From Phycisphaerae bacterium (GTDB taxonomy: Bacteria > Planctomycetota > Phycisphaerae > Phycisphaerales > SM1A02): 64,000 nt of DNA. Position numbers and translations under genes: made by a program. Location: the NCBI GenBank assembly GCA_016795035.1, contig JAEUIT010000036.1, positions 25,826 through 89,825 of the forward strand, in the 5' to 3' direction. Shown one piece after another: positions 1 through 11,947 of the stretch; position 1 is the first letter of the stretch; every line of letters starts with the position of its first letter. Under the pieces are notes generated by a model. It was given only the letters and a program-made list of their open reading frames with translations, ran no database searches and was not told where the DNA came from.

Positions 1-1402
1 CGCGCTCGGCGCTCGCGGCGATCGCTAACAGTTCGTTCGCGCCGGTCGAGCCGCCCGAGGGCCGGATCGCGGTGACGTCGGGCTTGCCGGCGGTGAGCGT
101 TCCGGTCTTGTCGAAGACGACCGACCTCGCCCTCGACGCCCGTTCGATGGTCGCGGCGTCCTTCACGAGGATGCCCCGCCGCCCTGCCTCGCCGACGCCG
201 ACCATCACCGCCATTGGCGTCGCGATCCCGAGCGCGCACGGGCAGCTGATGACGAGCGTCGTGACCGCGTAGAGGACGCCGTCGAGCGGTCGGCCGGCGA
301 ACGACCAGCCGATCACGGTGAGCGCCGCGATCGCGAGGACGACCGGCACGAACACCGCCGACACCCGGTCGGCGAGGCGTTGCACCGGCGCGCGCGTGGC
401 TTGGGCACGCTCGACGATCTCCGCGATGCGGGTGAGGCTCGTCGCATCGCCGTCGGTCGCGGCCACAACCTCGATCGCGCCGTCGGTCGCGATCGTGCCG
501 GCGTGCACGGTGTCGCCGGTTCCGCGGGCGACGGGCAACGGCTCGCCGGTGACGGCGCTCTCGTCGACCGCGGCGCGGCCGGCGCGGATCGTGCCGTCGA
601 TCGGAATGCGGCCGCCGGGCCGCACGAGCACGCACTGCCCGCGGCGCACGAGGCGGCTCTCGAGGCGTGTCGTCGTGCCGTCCGAACCGAGGAGCTCGGC
701 GTCCTCCGGCTGCAACGCCAAGAGCTCGCGCGTCGTCGCGCTCGCTTTCGCCGTCGCCCGCGCCTCGAGCCAATGGCCGAGGCTGATGATGCCGAGGAGC
801 GCCGCCGCTTCCGCGAACCAGAGCGGCTGCCCTTCCATGCGGCCCAGGCGCTGCGCGACGAAGGTGGCAACGCTGAGTCCGTAGGCGGCGAGGACGCCGA
901 CCGAGACGAGCGTGTCCATGTTGGTGGTGCGGAATCGCGCCGCCCTCCAGGCGCTCGCGAAGAAGCCGCTTCCGCTCACGACGACGGCGATCGTGCCGCC
1001 GAGAAGAAGCGTGAGATCGACCGCGAGGTTGCCATGGAGAGCGTGCGAGCCGTGCGTCGCCCAGTGGAGGATCTCGAGCGGGACCCAGAGCGCGATCCCG
1101 ACGATCGCGCGGCGCTTCCATCCGCGCTCGCGGGCGCGTTGCCTCTCCTCCGCCTCGGTCCGTGAGCGCCGCGGATCGGCGAGGACGCGCGCCTCGAAGC
1201 CTCGGCTCCGCACCGCGGCCACGAGCGCCTCGTCGGAGTCGCTCGCCGCGACGATCGCGCGTCCGCTCGCAAGATCGACGTGCGCCTCGCGTATCCCCGG
1301 CAACGCGGAGAGCGCCGACTGCACCCCCGCGACGCAGCCTGCGCACTCCATACCGTCGATGCGGAGGGTGCGCTCGGGAGGCGAGGCGGCGGAGGGCGAC
1401 AT
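1..1402 (-). CDS. copA: Copper-type heavy-metal P-type ATPase (3' end beyond window)
   Basis: Integral membrane pump that exports Cu(I)-like soft metals using ATP. The first 467 residues are present; the C-terminal half lies beyond position 1. Seen in order: an N-terminal metal-binding HMA domain with GMECAGC near residue 18, a transmembrane block starting near residue 95, the actuator motif TGEP near 300, the metal-site motif SCPCALG near 390 and the phosphorylation motif DKTGT near 435. CPC in the sixth helix points to the copper/silver subgroup, although relatives for other soft metals cannot be excluded without the missing end. The start was chosen at the ATG just before the HMA domain; no clear Shine-Dalgarno site precedes it. 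A heptad-repeat hairpin separates it from the protease gene upstream. Confidence 0.93.
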   Translation of the reverse strand, partial: MSPSAASPPERTLRIDGMECAGCVAGVQSALSALPGIREAHVDLASGRAIVAASDSDEALVAAVRSRGFEARVLADPRRSRTEAEERQRARERGWKRRAIVGIALWVPLEILHWATHGSHALHGNLAVDLTLLLGGTIAVVVSGSGFFASAWRAARFRTTNMDTLVSVGVLAAYGLSVATFVAQRLGRMEGQPLWFAEAAALLGIISLGHWLEARATAKASATTRELLALQPEDAELLGSDGTTTRLESRLVRRGQCVLVRPGGRIPIDGTIRAGRAAVDESAVTGEPLPVARGTGDTVHAGTIATDGAIEVVAATDGDATSLTRIAEIVERAQATRAPVQRLADRVSAVFVPVVLAIAALTVIGWSFAGRPLDGVLYAVTTLVISCPCALGIATPMAVMVGVGEAGRRGILVKDAATIERASRARSVVFDKTGTLTAGKPDVTAIRPSGGSTGANELLAIAASAER

Positions 1403-1416
1403 GCTTGGATGGTAGA

Positions 1417-1505
1417 GAGGATCAAGGAGTAAGGATGAAGGAGTAAGGGTGCGCGCGACCGCGCGCCCTCCTCACCCTTGATCCTTGATCCTCGATCCTT
1501 ACTCC
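1417..1505. repeat. Facing arms of a 7-bp tandem repeat (hairpin)
   Basis: The left arm (1417-1451) reads as five heptads of the type AAGGAGT, AAGGATG, AAGGGTG. The right arm (1473-1505) reads CACCCTT, GATCCTT, GATCCTC, GATCCTT, ACTCC. The arms are largely complementary and enclose a GC-rich 21-base loop. It lies five bases after the protease stop and 15 bases before the ATPase start, so it could terminate one transcript and shield the next. It belongs to a family seen again near 5.7, 44.2, 53.3 and 63 kb. Confidence 0.85.
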
Positions 1506-1509
1506 GTCC

Positions 1510-3147
1510 TCACTTCCACGCCCCGAGCACGATCGCGAGATCCTGGCCGTCGACCTGACAGTCGCCGTTCAGGTCGGCGAAGCACGAGGCGCAGTCGCCG
1601 CAGGCGCCCCAGGCGCCGAGGATGATGCCGAGGTCGGCGCCGCCCACCGTGCCGTCGAGCGAGAGGTCGGCGGGCACGCGGCCGAACGTCGCCGTCGCGT
1701 CGGCCTGGACGAGGCCGTATCCCCGCACAAACAAGGGATCTGGCGCGATGCCCGCTACGCTGTCGGCCGCGGTCGCGAAGAGCGCCTCACGCAACGTGGA
1801 GACGGTGAGGTCGGGCCGCGCGCCGAGAATGCACGCGACCGCGCCCGCGACGAGCGGCGTCGAGAGGCTCGTGCCGCTCACGCCGGCCAAGCCCGTCTCG
1901 TTCGTCGAGTGCACCGTGACGACCGCGACGCCGCGGGCGAGCACTTCGGGCTTCACGCGTCCGTCGAAACTCGGGCCGTCGGACGAGAATCCGGCGATCG
2001 CCCCGGTCTCGTCGCTCGCGCCGCACGAGATCACCTCGAAGGCGTCGGCGGGTGCGCCGAGCGCGAGCGTGGACGGATCCTCGTCGTGGCCGCCGTTGCC
2101 GTTCGCGGTAAGGCACACGAGGCCGTTCGCCGTCGCGATGTTCACCGCCGTCGTCGTCACGGCCGTCTCGCCGTCGAAGTCGCTCGCCACGTACCAGTCG
2201 AAGTAGCCGAGCGAGCTGGTCGCGAGGTCAGCTCCTTGCGCCTCGATGAACTCGAGGCCTGCAACGTAGAAATCCTCCTCGATGGGCGTCTCGGTCGGGA
2301 CGTCCTCGGTCTTCGCGAGGACGTACGACGCCTCGTACGCCGCGCCGACCGCCTGGCCCGGGAGATACGCCGCGAGCGTGCCGAGGATCCACGTGCCGTG
2401 GCGATGCTGGTTCGGGTCGTCGCCTTCCTCGATGCCGGTGTTCGGGTCGTCGTTGACGAAGTCGTACTCGGCGAGGACGTGTAGCGGATGTTCCGCGGAA
2501 TGGAACGCCTCGTGCACGCGGTTGAAGCCCGAGTCGAGGACGCCGATGACGACGCCCGCGCCGCGGAATCCGCGGGCGTGGAGCGACAGGAGATCGATCT
2601 GGCCCAACTGCGGCGCGGTGAAGCCGTAGTCGGTGGCTGCAACGCCGTCTTCAGGGTTCGGCGCCGTCTCGACGATCGGCGCGATCGACGTTGCCGCTCG
2701 CACGGGCTGCACGCCGCGCACGAACGGGAGCTTCGCGATCGACCGCACCGCGGCGCGCGGGACCTCGACGCTCACCGCGTTCAGCCAGCGGCTCTCGACG
2801 CGCGGGGTGGCGCCGAACGAGCGCACCGCCGCGACATACGCCGGCTCGACCGGAAGGTCGTGCGCGTCGACGAGTCCGGGCATCGAGCGCCGCGCCTCGC
2901 GCCGGGCAAGCGCCCGCGGCGTGAGCGCGGTGTCGTCGGTCGACACGGTCGCACCGGCATGCGGCCGATCCGCGAAGAAGACCCAGACGGTCTCGGTCGC
3001 GGGCTTCGATGCACGTTCCGCCGCCGCGGTCGGCGAGGCGAGCGCCGCCCCGAGCGAGAGCGAGGCGAGCGCCCCCCCGAGCGCCCCCCCGAGCGAGGGC
3101 GAGGTGAGCGCCACACGAGACGACACGGCGAAGCGAACGTTGGGCAT
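1510..3147 (-). CDS. Secreted subtilisin-like (S8) serine protease with dockerin-like tail
   Basis: A 545-residue exported peptidase. The start MPNVRF is followed by a hydrophobic alanine-rich signal segment (about residues 8-42), so this ATG is preferred over a longer reading frame that would run into the next gene. The catalytic triad is visible: Asp in VIGVLDSGF (about residue 195), His in HRHGTW (about 240) and Ser in SGTSLSTPLVAG (about 420). The C-terminus has two EF-hand/dockerin-type repeats ending LGAWG and LGAWK with Asp/Asn calcium positions, a layout common in planctomycete extracellular proteins. It probably degrades extracellular protein or matures surface proteins; the substrate cannot be read from sequence. 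The neighbouring secreted gene has the same tail. Confidence 0.9.
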   Translation of the reverse strand: MPNVRFAVSSRVALTSPSLGGALGGALASLSLGAALASPTAAAERASKPATETVWVFFADRPHAGATVSTDDTALTPRALARREARRSMPGLVDAHDLPVEPAYVAAVRSFGATPRVESRWLNAVSVEVPRAAVRSIAKLPFVRGVQPVRAATSIAPIVETAPNPEDGVAATDYGFTAPQLGQIDLLSLHARGFRGAGVVIGVLDSGFNRVHEAFHSAEHPLHVLAEYDFVNDDPNTGIEEGDDPNQHRHGTWILGTLAAYLPGQAVGAAYEASYVLAKTEDVPTETPIEEDFYVAGLEFIEAQGADLATSSLGYFDWYVASDFDGETAVTTTAVNIATANGLVCLTANGNGGHDEDPSTLALGAPADAFEVISCGASDETGAIAGFSSDGPSFDGRVKPEVLARGVAVVTVHSTNETGLAGVSGTSLSTPLVAGAVACILGARPDLTVSTLREALFATAADSVAGIAPDPLFVRGYGLVQADATATFGRVPADLSLDGTVGGADLGIILGAWGACGDCASCFADLNGDCQVDGQDLAIVLGAWK

Positions 3148-3278
3148 GGCGACATTCTGCACGCGCGTCGAGGCTCGTGCGTTCGAGAGGCGGAGAAATT
3201 CAGGGCGGTTCGCGCGAGCGAGCGTTCGCGGCGGACGCACCTTGGCCGTGCGCCGTGTCGCGTGACCGCGCGACGTCG

Positions 3279-5546
3279 TCAGCCCCCGCAAACGCCCCAG
3301 GCGCCCAACAGGATCCCGAGATCGCTCGGGCCGACCGTGCCGTCGCCGTCGAGGTCCGCGCTTCCGCCCGGACCCCACTGGCCGAGGAGGGCTCCGAGAT
3401 CGGTGGGCGTCACCGCGCCGTCGTGATCGAGATCGCCGACGCAGGCGCACGCGTCGACGACGAGGTCGCCGTCGAGGTCGTTGGTGGTGCGGAAAAGTCC
3501 CGCCACGAGCACGTTCGACGGCGCCTCCGTGAACGTCGGATTCGCCGACGGCGTCTCGAAGTCGAGGTCGTACGGCGCTTCGGTCGCGTACCACGTCGCC
3601 TGCGGCTGTCCGGGCGACCACGCAGCCTCCGCGACCAACATCGAGATCGTCGTCCCGTAGAAGCGCGAGACCGCGAGCCCCACGAAGTAGCGCGTGCCCG
3701 GCGCGCCGATCGCGACGGGATCGAAGACCGCGCACTCGAGTCCCGGTCCGACGGTCGGCGAGACCGCCTGCTTCACGAGAAGCTGCGCGTCGCTCGGGTC
3801 GCCGTCCTGATTCGGGTCCGCGTAGATCGCGACGGCGCACGGCTGCGGATACGCGTCGGCGCCGATCCAGTCGGTGGCGACGCCGCGCACGACGCCGTCC
3901 GTGCCCGATGGCACCGTCTGCCGCGTGACGATGAGAAGCGCCGTGGGCTCGTCCCACGGGCCGTGGCCGAGCTGGCCCCACCACAGCTGTCCGAGGGGCA
4001 TCGCCACGTTCCACGCGTCCGCCCAGCGCACGTCGCACGAATCCGGCGTGCCGTTGCCGTTGCAGTCGTCGATCGTCGCGCAGGCGTCGGGCACGCCGTC
4101 ATGGTCGCAGTCGCCGGCCCCCGCGAGCGTCTCGTCGAGATCGGAGACGCCGTCGCCGTCGCAGTCGGTGAGCGCCGCGGCGGCGCGGAGCGTGCGCACC
4201 GTGCGAACCGGTCCCGTCGCGTCGATCGCGGCGACTTCGGTGAGCGCCGCGACGCCGCCCTTGATCGCGACCGCCGTTCCCGACGCCGTCACCGCGCCGC
4301 CCGAAGGGTCGGGCACGATCGTCGCGACCCGCACCGGCGCCGCGCCGTCGACGCGATAGAGCCACGCGCGACCGGTCGAACCGCCTTGGCCGGACCATGC
4401 CGGCGCGCCGATCGCGAGAAGGTCGCCGTCGAGATCGCAGCGAGCAAGCGCCGCGCCCGCGACCTCGCCCTGGATCGGCGCGGCGGGCGTCCACTGGCCC
4501 GGTCCTTGCCGTCGGTAGAGCCGCATCGCGCCCGCGTTCACGAGCGCGCCGTTCGACTCGCCGGGAGCTGCAACGACGAGCGTGGCGCCGGCAAGGTCGA
4601 GTCGCGCGCCGAACTTGGCGCCCGGCGCGAACGTCGGGGTCGTGAGCGTCTGGTCGACGAAGAGCGTCGACGACTGGCCGTCTCGCGCGAGGACGAGCAC
4701 CAGCCCCGGCGCGAAGCCCGGCGCGAGCGCGGCATCGGGGTCTCCGAGCGCGATCGTCGCACCGTCGACCGCGACGGAATGTCCGAGGGCAAGCGACGCG
4801 ACGATGGTCGACGGCGCGACATACGAGAAGCCGAGCGACAGCGACTGCGCCGCGACATCGAAGCCGTCGGCGCCGCCCACCACCTGCAACGCGGAGTTCC
4901 GGCGCCCGGGCGTGCCCACGACGAGCGTCGCGCCGTCGAAGGCGAGCGCCGCCCCGTAGCGGCCGCCGGCGACCGGCGCGGCGTCGGTGAGGAGCGTGAA
5001 CGGCTCCCATGATCCTTGGCCGTTGCGGCGATAGACGTGCACCGCGCCCGCGCCGACGGCACCGTCGACCGTCGCCTCGGGGGCGCCGACGAAGAGCCAC
5101 GAGTCGTCGCCCGCAAGCGCACGGCCGAAGCCGCGCTGCCACGCGTCGCCCGCGCGACCCTTCGGCGGCGCGATCGGCGCGAGGTCCTGCGCGTGCGACC
5201 AACCGAGGAATGGCATCGGATCGCCGGGCGCGTCGCCGCGGCGCCAGACGACGACCGGCGCGAACGCGTCCGCGTCGACGCTGTCGCCCAAGCCGATGAC
5301 GAGTTCGGTCGACGTGAGCAGCAACTCCGCGCCGTACGACGCGGCGAGCGCCTCGGGCGAACCGACGTCGACGCGCGTTTGGGTCAACCGCCAGCCCGGT
5401 CGCGTCCCGGTCGGGACGCCGAAGACGAGGCTGTCGGAATCGCCGAGCGACGTCGACGCGATCGCCGCCGCGAGCGCGGCCGGCATCGCCGACCGCCACG
5501 CATGCCGCCACGACCGCTTCGACCCGATAGGTGCGCGACCAACCAT
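3279..5546 (-). CDS. Secreted FG-GAP-type beta-propeller protein with dockerin-like tail
   Basis: About 755 residues. The chosen start MVGRAPIG gives a basic n-region (KRSWRHAWRS) and an alanine-rich hydrophobic core typical of a signal peptide; an upstream in-frame start at 5663 is less signal-like. The body has repeated units of the pattern F/YGxALAxDG-xxLVVGxPG with variants, as in integrin-like FG-GAP propellers. It is followed by Asp/Asn-rich, thrombospondin-3-like calcium repeats (DCDGDGVSDLDETL, GDCDHDGVPDAC), a beta-rich domain, and two C-terminal dockerin-like repeats ending LGQWG and LGAWG. It is likely an extracellular or surface-attached structural or adhesion protein; no catalytic motif was seen. 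It lies 131 bp upstream of the protease gene on the same strand. Confidence 0.82.
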   Translation of the reverse strand: MVGRAPIGSKRSWRHAWRSAMPAALAAAIASTSLGDSDSLVFGVPTGTRPGWRLTQTRVDVGSPEALAASYGAELLLTSTELVIGLGDSVDADAFAPVVVWRRGDAPGDPMPFLGWSHAQDLAPIAPPKGRAGDAWQRGFGRALAGDDSWLFVGAPEATVDGAVGAGAVHVYRRNGQGSWEPFTLLTDAAPVAGGRYGAALAFDGATLVVGTPGRRNSALQVVGGADGFDVAAQSLSLGFSYVAPSTIVASLALGHSVAVDGATIALGDPDAALAPGFAPGLVLVLARDGQSSTLFVDQTLTTPTFAPGAKFGARLDLAGATLVVAAPGESNGALVNAGAMRLYRRQGPGQWTPAAPIQGEVAGAALARCDLDGDLLAIGAPAWSGQGGSTGRAWLYRVDGAAPVRVATIVPDPSGGAVTASGTAVAIKGGVAALTEVAAIDATGPVRTVRTLRAAAALTDCDGDGVSDLDETLAGAGDCDHDGVPDACATIDDCNGNGTPDSCDVRWADAWNVAMPLGQLWWGQLGHGPWDEPTALLIVTRQTVPSGTDGVVRGVATDWIGADAYPQPCAVAIYADPNQDGDPSDAQLLVKQAVSPTVGPGLECAVFDPVAIGAPGTRYFVGLAVSRFYGTTISMLVAEAAWSPGQPQATWYATEAPYDLDFETPSANPTFTEAPSNVLVAGLFRTTNDLDGDLVVDACACVGDLDHDGAVTPTDLGALLGQWGPGGSADLDGDGTVGPSDLGILLGAWGVCGG

Positions 5547-5709
5547 CCTCACCGGAAGGCACTCCTCTCGACGCGAACTCGCTCCACGAACCCGCACAGG
5601 GCTTCGCACGATCGCCACGACTGTGACGGTCGAGCCGAATCGAATCCCTGCCTGAGCCCGCATAAGGATGCCACGGGGAAGGCGGAGCGGGAAGAGAGGG
5701 GGGAGAAAA

Positions 5710-5885
5710 GGGTTCAGGGTTGAGGGTTCGGGGTTGAGGGTTCGGGGTTCAGGGTTCGGGGTTCAGGGTTCGGGGTTCAGGGTTCGGGGTTTTGGGGCAA
5801 ACCCCGAGCGACCGTTGCCACGCCGAGTCCAAGGGGATTGCCCCCGACCCCTGAACCCTGACCCCTCCCCCTCACCCTGACCCTT
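5710..5885. repeat. Twelve-unit GGGTTCA/GGGTTCG heptad array with facing C-rich arm
   Basis: Twelve uninterrupted 7-bp units run from 5710 to 5793, alternating GGGTTCA, GGGTTGA and GGGTTCG and ending GGGTTTT. After about 50 bases a complementary C-rich arm (about 5845-5885, TGAACCC, TGACCCC and similar) faces it. The pair could form a long imperfect hairpin. It occupies most of the gap between two divergent units: the FG-GAP gene (minus) and the small exported protein/secA unit (plus). Apart from this array and the promoter at 5901 I see nothing else in the gap. Confidence 0.9.
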
Positions 5886-5900
5886 CTCTCACTCTCCTGC

Positions 5901-5929
5901 TTGTCACAACCCCCTCTTCGGCCGATACT
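5901..5929 (+). promoter_or_regulatory. Sigma-70-type promoter of the secA unit
   Basis: TTGTCA (5901-5906), a 17-base spacer, then GATACT (5924-5929). Start of transcription is expected near 5936, giving a leader of about 55 bases before the GTG of the small exported protein. The next gene, secA, has no comparably good promoter directly upstream, so the two genes are probably co-transcribed. Confidence 0.6.
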
Positions 5930-5991
5930 GTGGATCTCGGTGTCGGGAGGCCGCTCTGGCACACGCCCCACCGATCTCGCTCCGCTCGCCC

Positions 5992-6420
5992 GTGATTCGC
6001 GCTCTCCACGAACTGCCCCGACGCCGGCCCCTGCCGACCTCGACCGCCTTGGTCTTGGCCGTGTTGGTCGCGCTCGCGGCGTCGCTATCGGACGGCGCGG
6101 TGGCGATCGGCCCGTCCCTCGAAGGCTCGGTCGCCTGGCGCGTCGCGGCCTCGAGCCGAGCCGTGGCGGCCGCGCTCTCGACCGTCGCCGACCAACTCGA
6201 AGACGAGTGGAACGCCGACGGCTGGCGCCACAAGCCGACCCCTGCCCTCGCAGGCGCTCGCCTCGCCGCAGTCGTCGGCGACCTCTACGACCGACCGCAG
6301 CCCGTGCGGAGCGCCTTCCGCCGGCATGACGAGCGCGTCGCGCTCACCCCGTCGACCGAACGACACGTTCGACTCGCGAACAACGTGCCCCCGCCGAGCG
6401 GGCTCGTGACGCGCGTCTGA
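5992..6420 (+). CDS. Small exported protein upstream of secA, function unknown
   Basis: 142 residues from a GTG start. A short N-region with several arginines ([12 protein letters not shown]) is followed by a hydrophobic core ([16 protein letters not shown]) and a plausible cleavage site at GAVA, so export or membrane anchoring is likely. The mature part is Ala/Arg-rich and ends in a Pro-Pro-Pro-containing segment ([13 protein letters not shown]). I recognise no family. Its place, 173 bp before secA under what seems to be a shared promoter, resembles secM in enterobacteria, where a short exported nascent chain stalls and tunes secA translation. The known SecM arrest motif and RAPP/RAGP-type motifs are absent, so this role is only a positional suggestion. 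Confidence 0.6.
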   Translation: MIRALHELPRRRPLPTSTALVLAVLVALAASLSDGAVAIGPSLEGSVAWRVAASSRAVAAALSTVADQLEDEWNADGWRHKPTPALAGARLAAVVGDLYDRPQPVRSAFRRHDERVALTPSTERHVRLANNVPPPSGLVTRV

Positions 6421-6593
6421 CTTCGTCACGATCGCGCCATGACGTGCGCCTGCGCCGACAGCGGCGCGGCGATGCGTCTCCCGACGCTATCGACAACTCA
6501 CGATCCTCTCCGGCCGTCCCCGACGTGCGCGACCCGTCGCGCCGCGCGACGTGCCGTTCCGACTCTCGAACGACTGAAAGTGAAGGTCCCCCA

Positions 6594-10766
<4,173 letters not shown>

Positions 10767-11059
10767 GTGCACGCTGGTGCTGACCGCGGCGGGCCGAGGT
10801 GCGCAGCGTGCCTTGGTTCGCCGCGGTGGCGCGCGCCGCGCGGGTCACCGTTGCGGCACGCGGCAGCACAGCGTGCTGTGCTGCGCGGTGGGTGCGCGGG
10901 TTGGGGGTGGGGCGGGTGATGTCGCGCGTGGGCGTCGCTGGTGCTGACCGACGCCGTCGGTCGTCGCTTCGCTCGACCGCCAGCCTCGGCAGCACAGCTC
11001 GCTGGAGCGATGGTGCTGGCCGCTGGCGCGGCAGCACATGCGCGGGGGGAAGTCGACGG
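10767..11059 (+). other. secA 3' region with palindromes; possible terminator
   Basis: About 290 bases without a convincing gene. A perfect 10-bp inverted repeat with a 2-base gap at 10863-10884 could act as a terminator for secA, although no T-run follows. The words GGTGCTG (10772, 10938, 11010) and CGGCAGCACA (10861, 10988, 11028) recur here as short direct and inverted copies, suggesting a small local repeat cluster. The segment separates convergent genes, so termination from both sides is expected. Confidence 0.4.
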
Positions 11060-11947
11060 TCAGTCCGGGGTGCTAGCGTCGTCCGCACCACACTCCGGGC
11101 AACGCGGAGCACCATGCAGGATGTACCCGCAGCGGCTGCAACGCCCCTGCCGGCGCCGACGGTGGTACGCCCGAACGGCGCCCAATCCCTTCCACGCAAA
11201 CACCATGAACGCGCCGGGCACGCACCAGGCTGCAACGTTGAGAAGAAGCCCCGACCAGATCGGCTGATACGGCAAGACGAACGTCGCCGATTCGAGCGTG
11301 CCGCTACCGTCATCGGAACCGAACCAGAGGAGGCCGGTGGAACGGAGGACGTCGGAGGTGACGGCGATTATCGTTCGCGGGTTTCCGTAGCTCGGCATTT
11401 CTCGTCCGTGCCAGTCCGCGTATCCGACCGCGCTTCGGCACGGCCAGCCGACCGCGAATGCTTCGCGGACAAGCGAGTCGCCAATAGGGATAACGAGCTC
11501 GTGGTCGTTGACGAGTGACCGCGGGTCGCACCAGTCGAAACGCTCGTCGAAAGGCTCCGCAAGTCGAACGACTCCGGACAACCACTGACCCTGTCTTCCC
11601 CAATCGTTCTGAAACTCACGGCGATAGACGCCGCGCACCCATGTACCGGCCACCCACTCCACGCCCCGGATTTCATCGTTGAGGGAGGACGCAAGGCTTG
11701 GTCGTTGCGTTCCCGCGGCGGCAGCAACCGACCACAAGTCCAGGGACGTCTCTTCAATCCCGTACCAACAGCTCCCGCGGGACCACGCGTTGAAACGAGG
11801 ATCCGAGGAGACCCCAGTCCTGGCGAATGTTGCGCCAACGCCCGCAATCACCGCGTTGCAGGCAAGCGACGTGGCGACGATCAAGACGAACGGACGAAGC
11901 CTGCGCCACCTGCGCGAAGGGTTACGCGTCGTCGTGGCGTCACTCAT
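11060..11947 (-). CDS. Membrane protein with C-terminal zinc ribbon, unknown
   Basis: 295 residues starting MSDATTTRN, the last gene of a three-gene unit; its ATG overlaps the end of the upstream gene by 8 bases. One hydrophobic helix lies near residues 20-42 (FVLIVATSLACNAVIAG), a second near 240-262 (LLLNVAAWCVPGAFMVFAW), with a Trp-rich extracytoplasmic domain between. The C-terminal CSRCGYILHGAPRCPECG is a rubredoxin-like zinc ribbon of the CxxCGY...CPECG type frequent in planctomycete membrane proteins. No catalytic motif was recognised. Base composition and codon use appear somewhat less GC-biased than in neighbouring operons. Confidence 0.75.
   Translation of the reverse strand: MSDATTTRNPSRRWRRLRPFVLIVATSLACNAVIAGVGATFARTGVSSDPRFNAWSRGSCWYGIEETSLDLWSVAAAAGTQRPSLASSLNDEIRGVEWVAGTWVRGVYRREFQNDWGRQGQWLSGVVRLAEPFDERFDWCDPRSLVNDHELVIPIGDSLVREAFAVGWPCRSAVGYADWHGREMPSYGNPRTIIAVTSDVLRSTGLLWFGSDDGSGTLESATFVLPYQPIWSGLLLNVAAWCVPGAFMVFAWKGLGAVRAYHRRRRQGRCSRCGYILHGAPRCPECGADDASTPD

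Noticed and set aside
2488..3426. Long open frames on the plus strand across the protease gene, and similar Arg-rich frames throughout
   Set aside because: They are antisense or shifted frames of real genes in GC-rich DNA; their products are Arg/Ala/Pro-rich without domains.
6370..6420. SecM-type arrest motif in the small protein before secA
   Set aside because: Neither the SecM pattern nor RAPP/RAGP-type motifs are present; only position and a Pro triplet suggest the role.
10863..10884. Transposon end at the secA 3' palindrome
   Set aside because: No matching partner end, no target duplication and no transposase nearby; a terminator or local repeat is the simpler reading.
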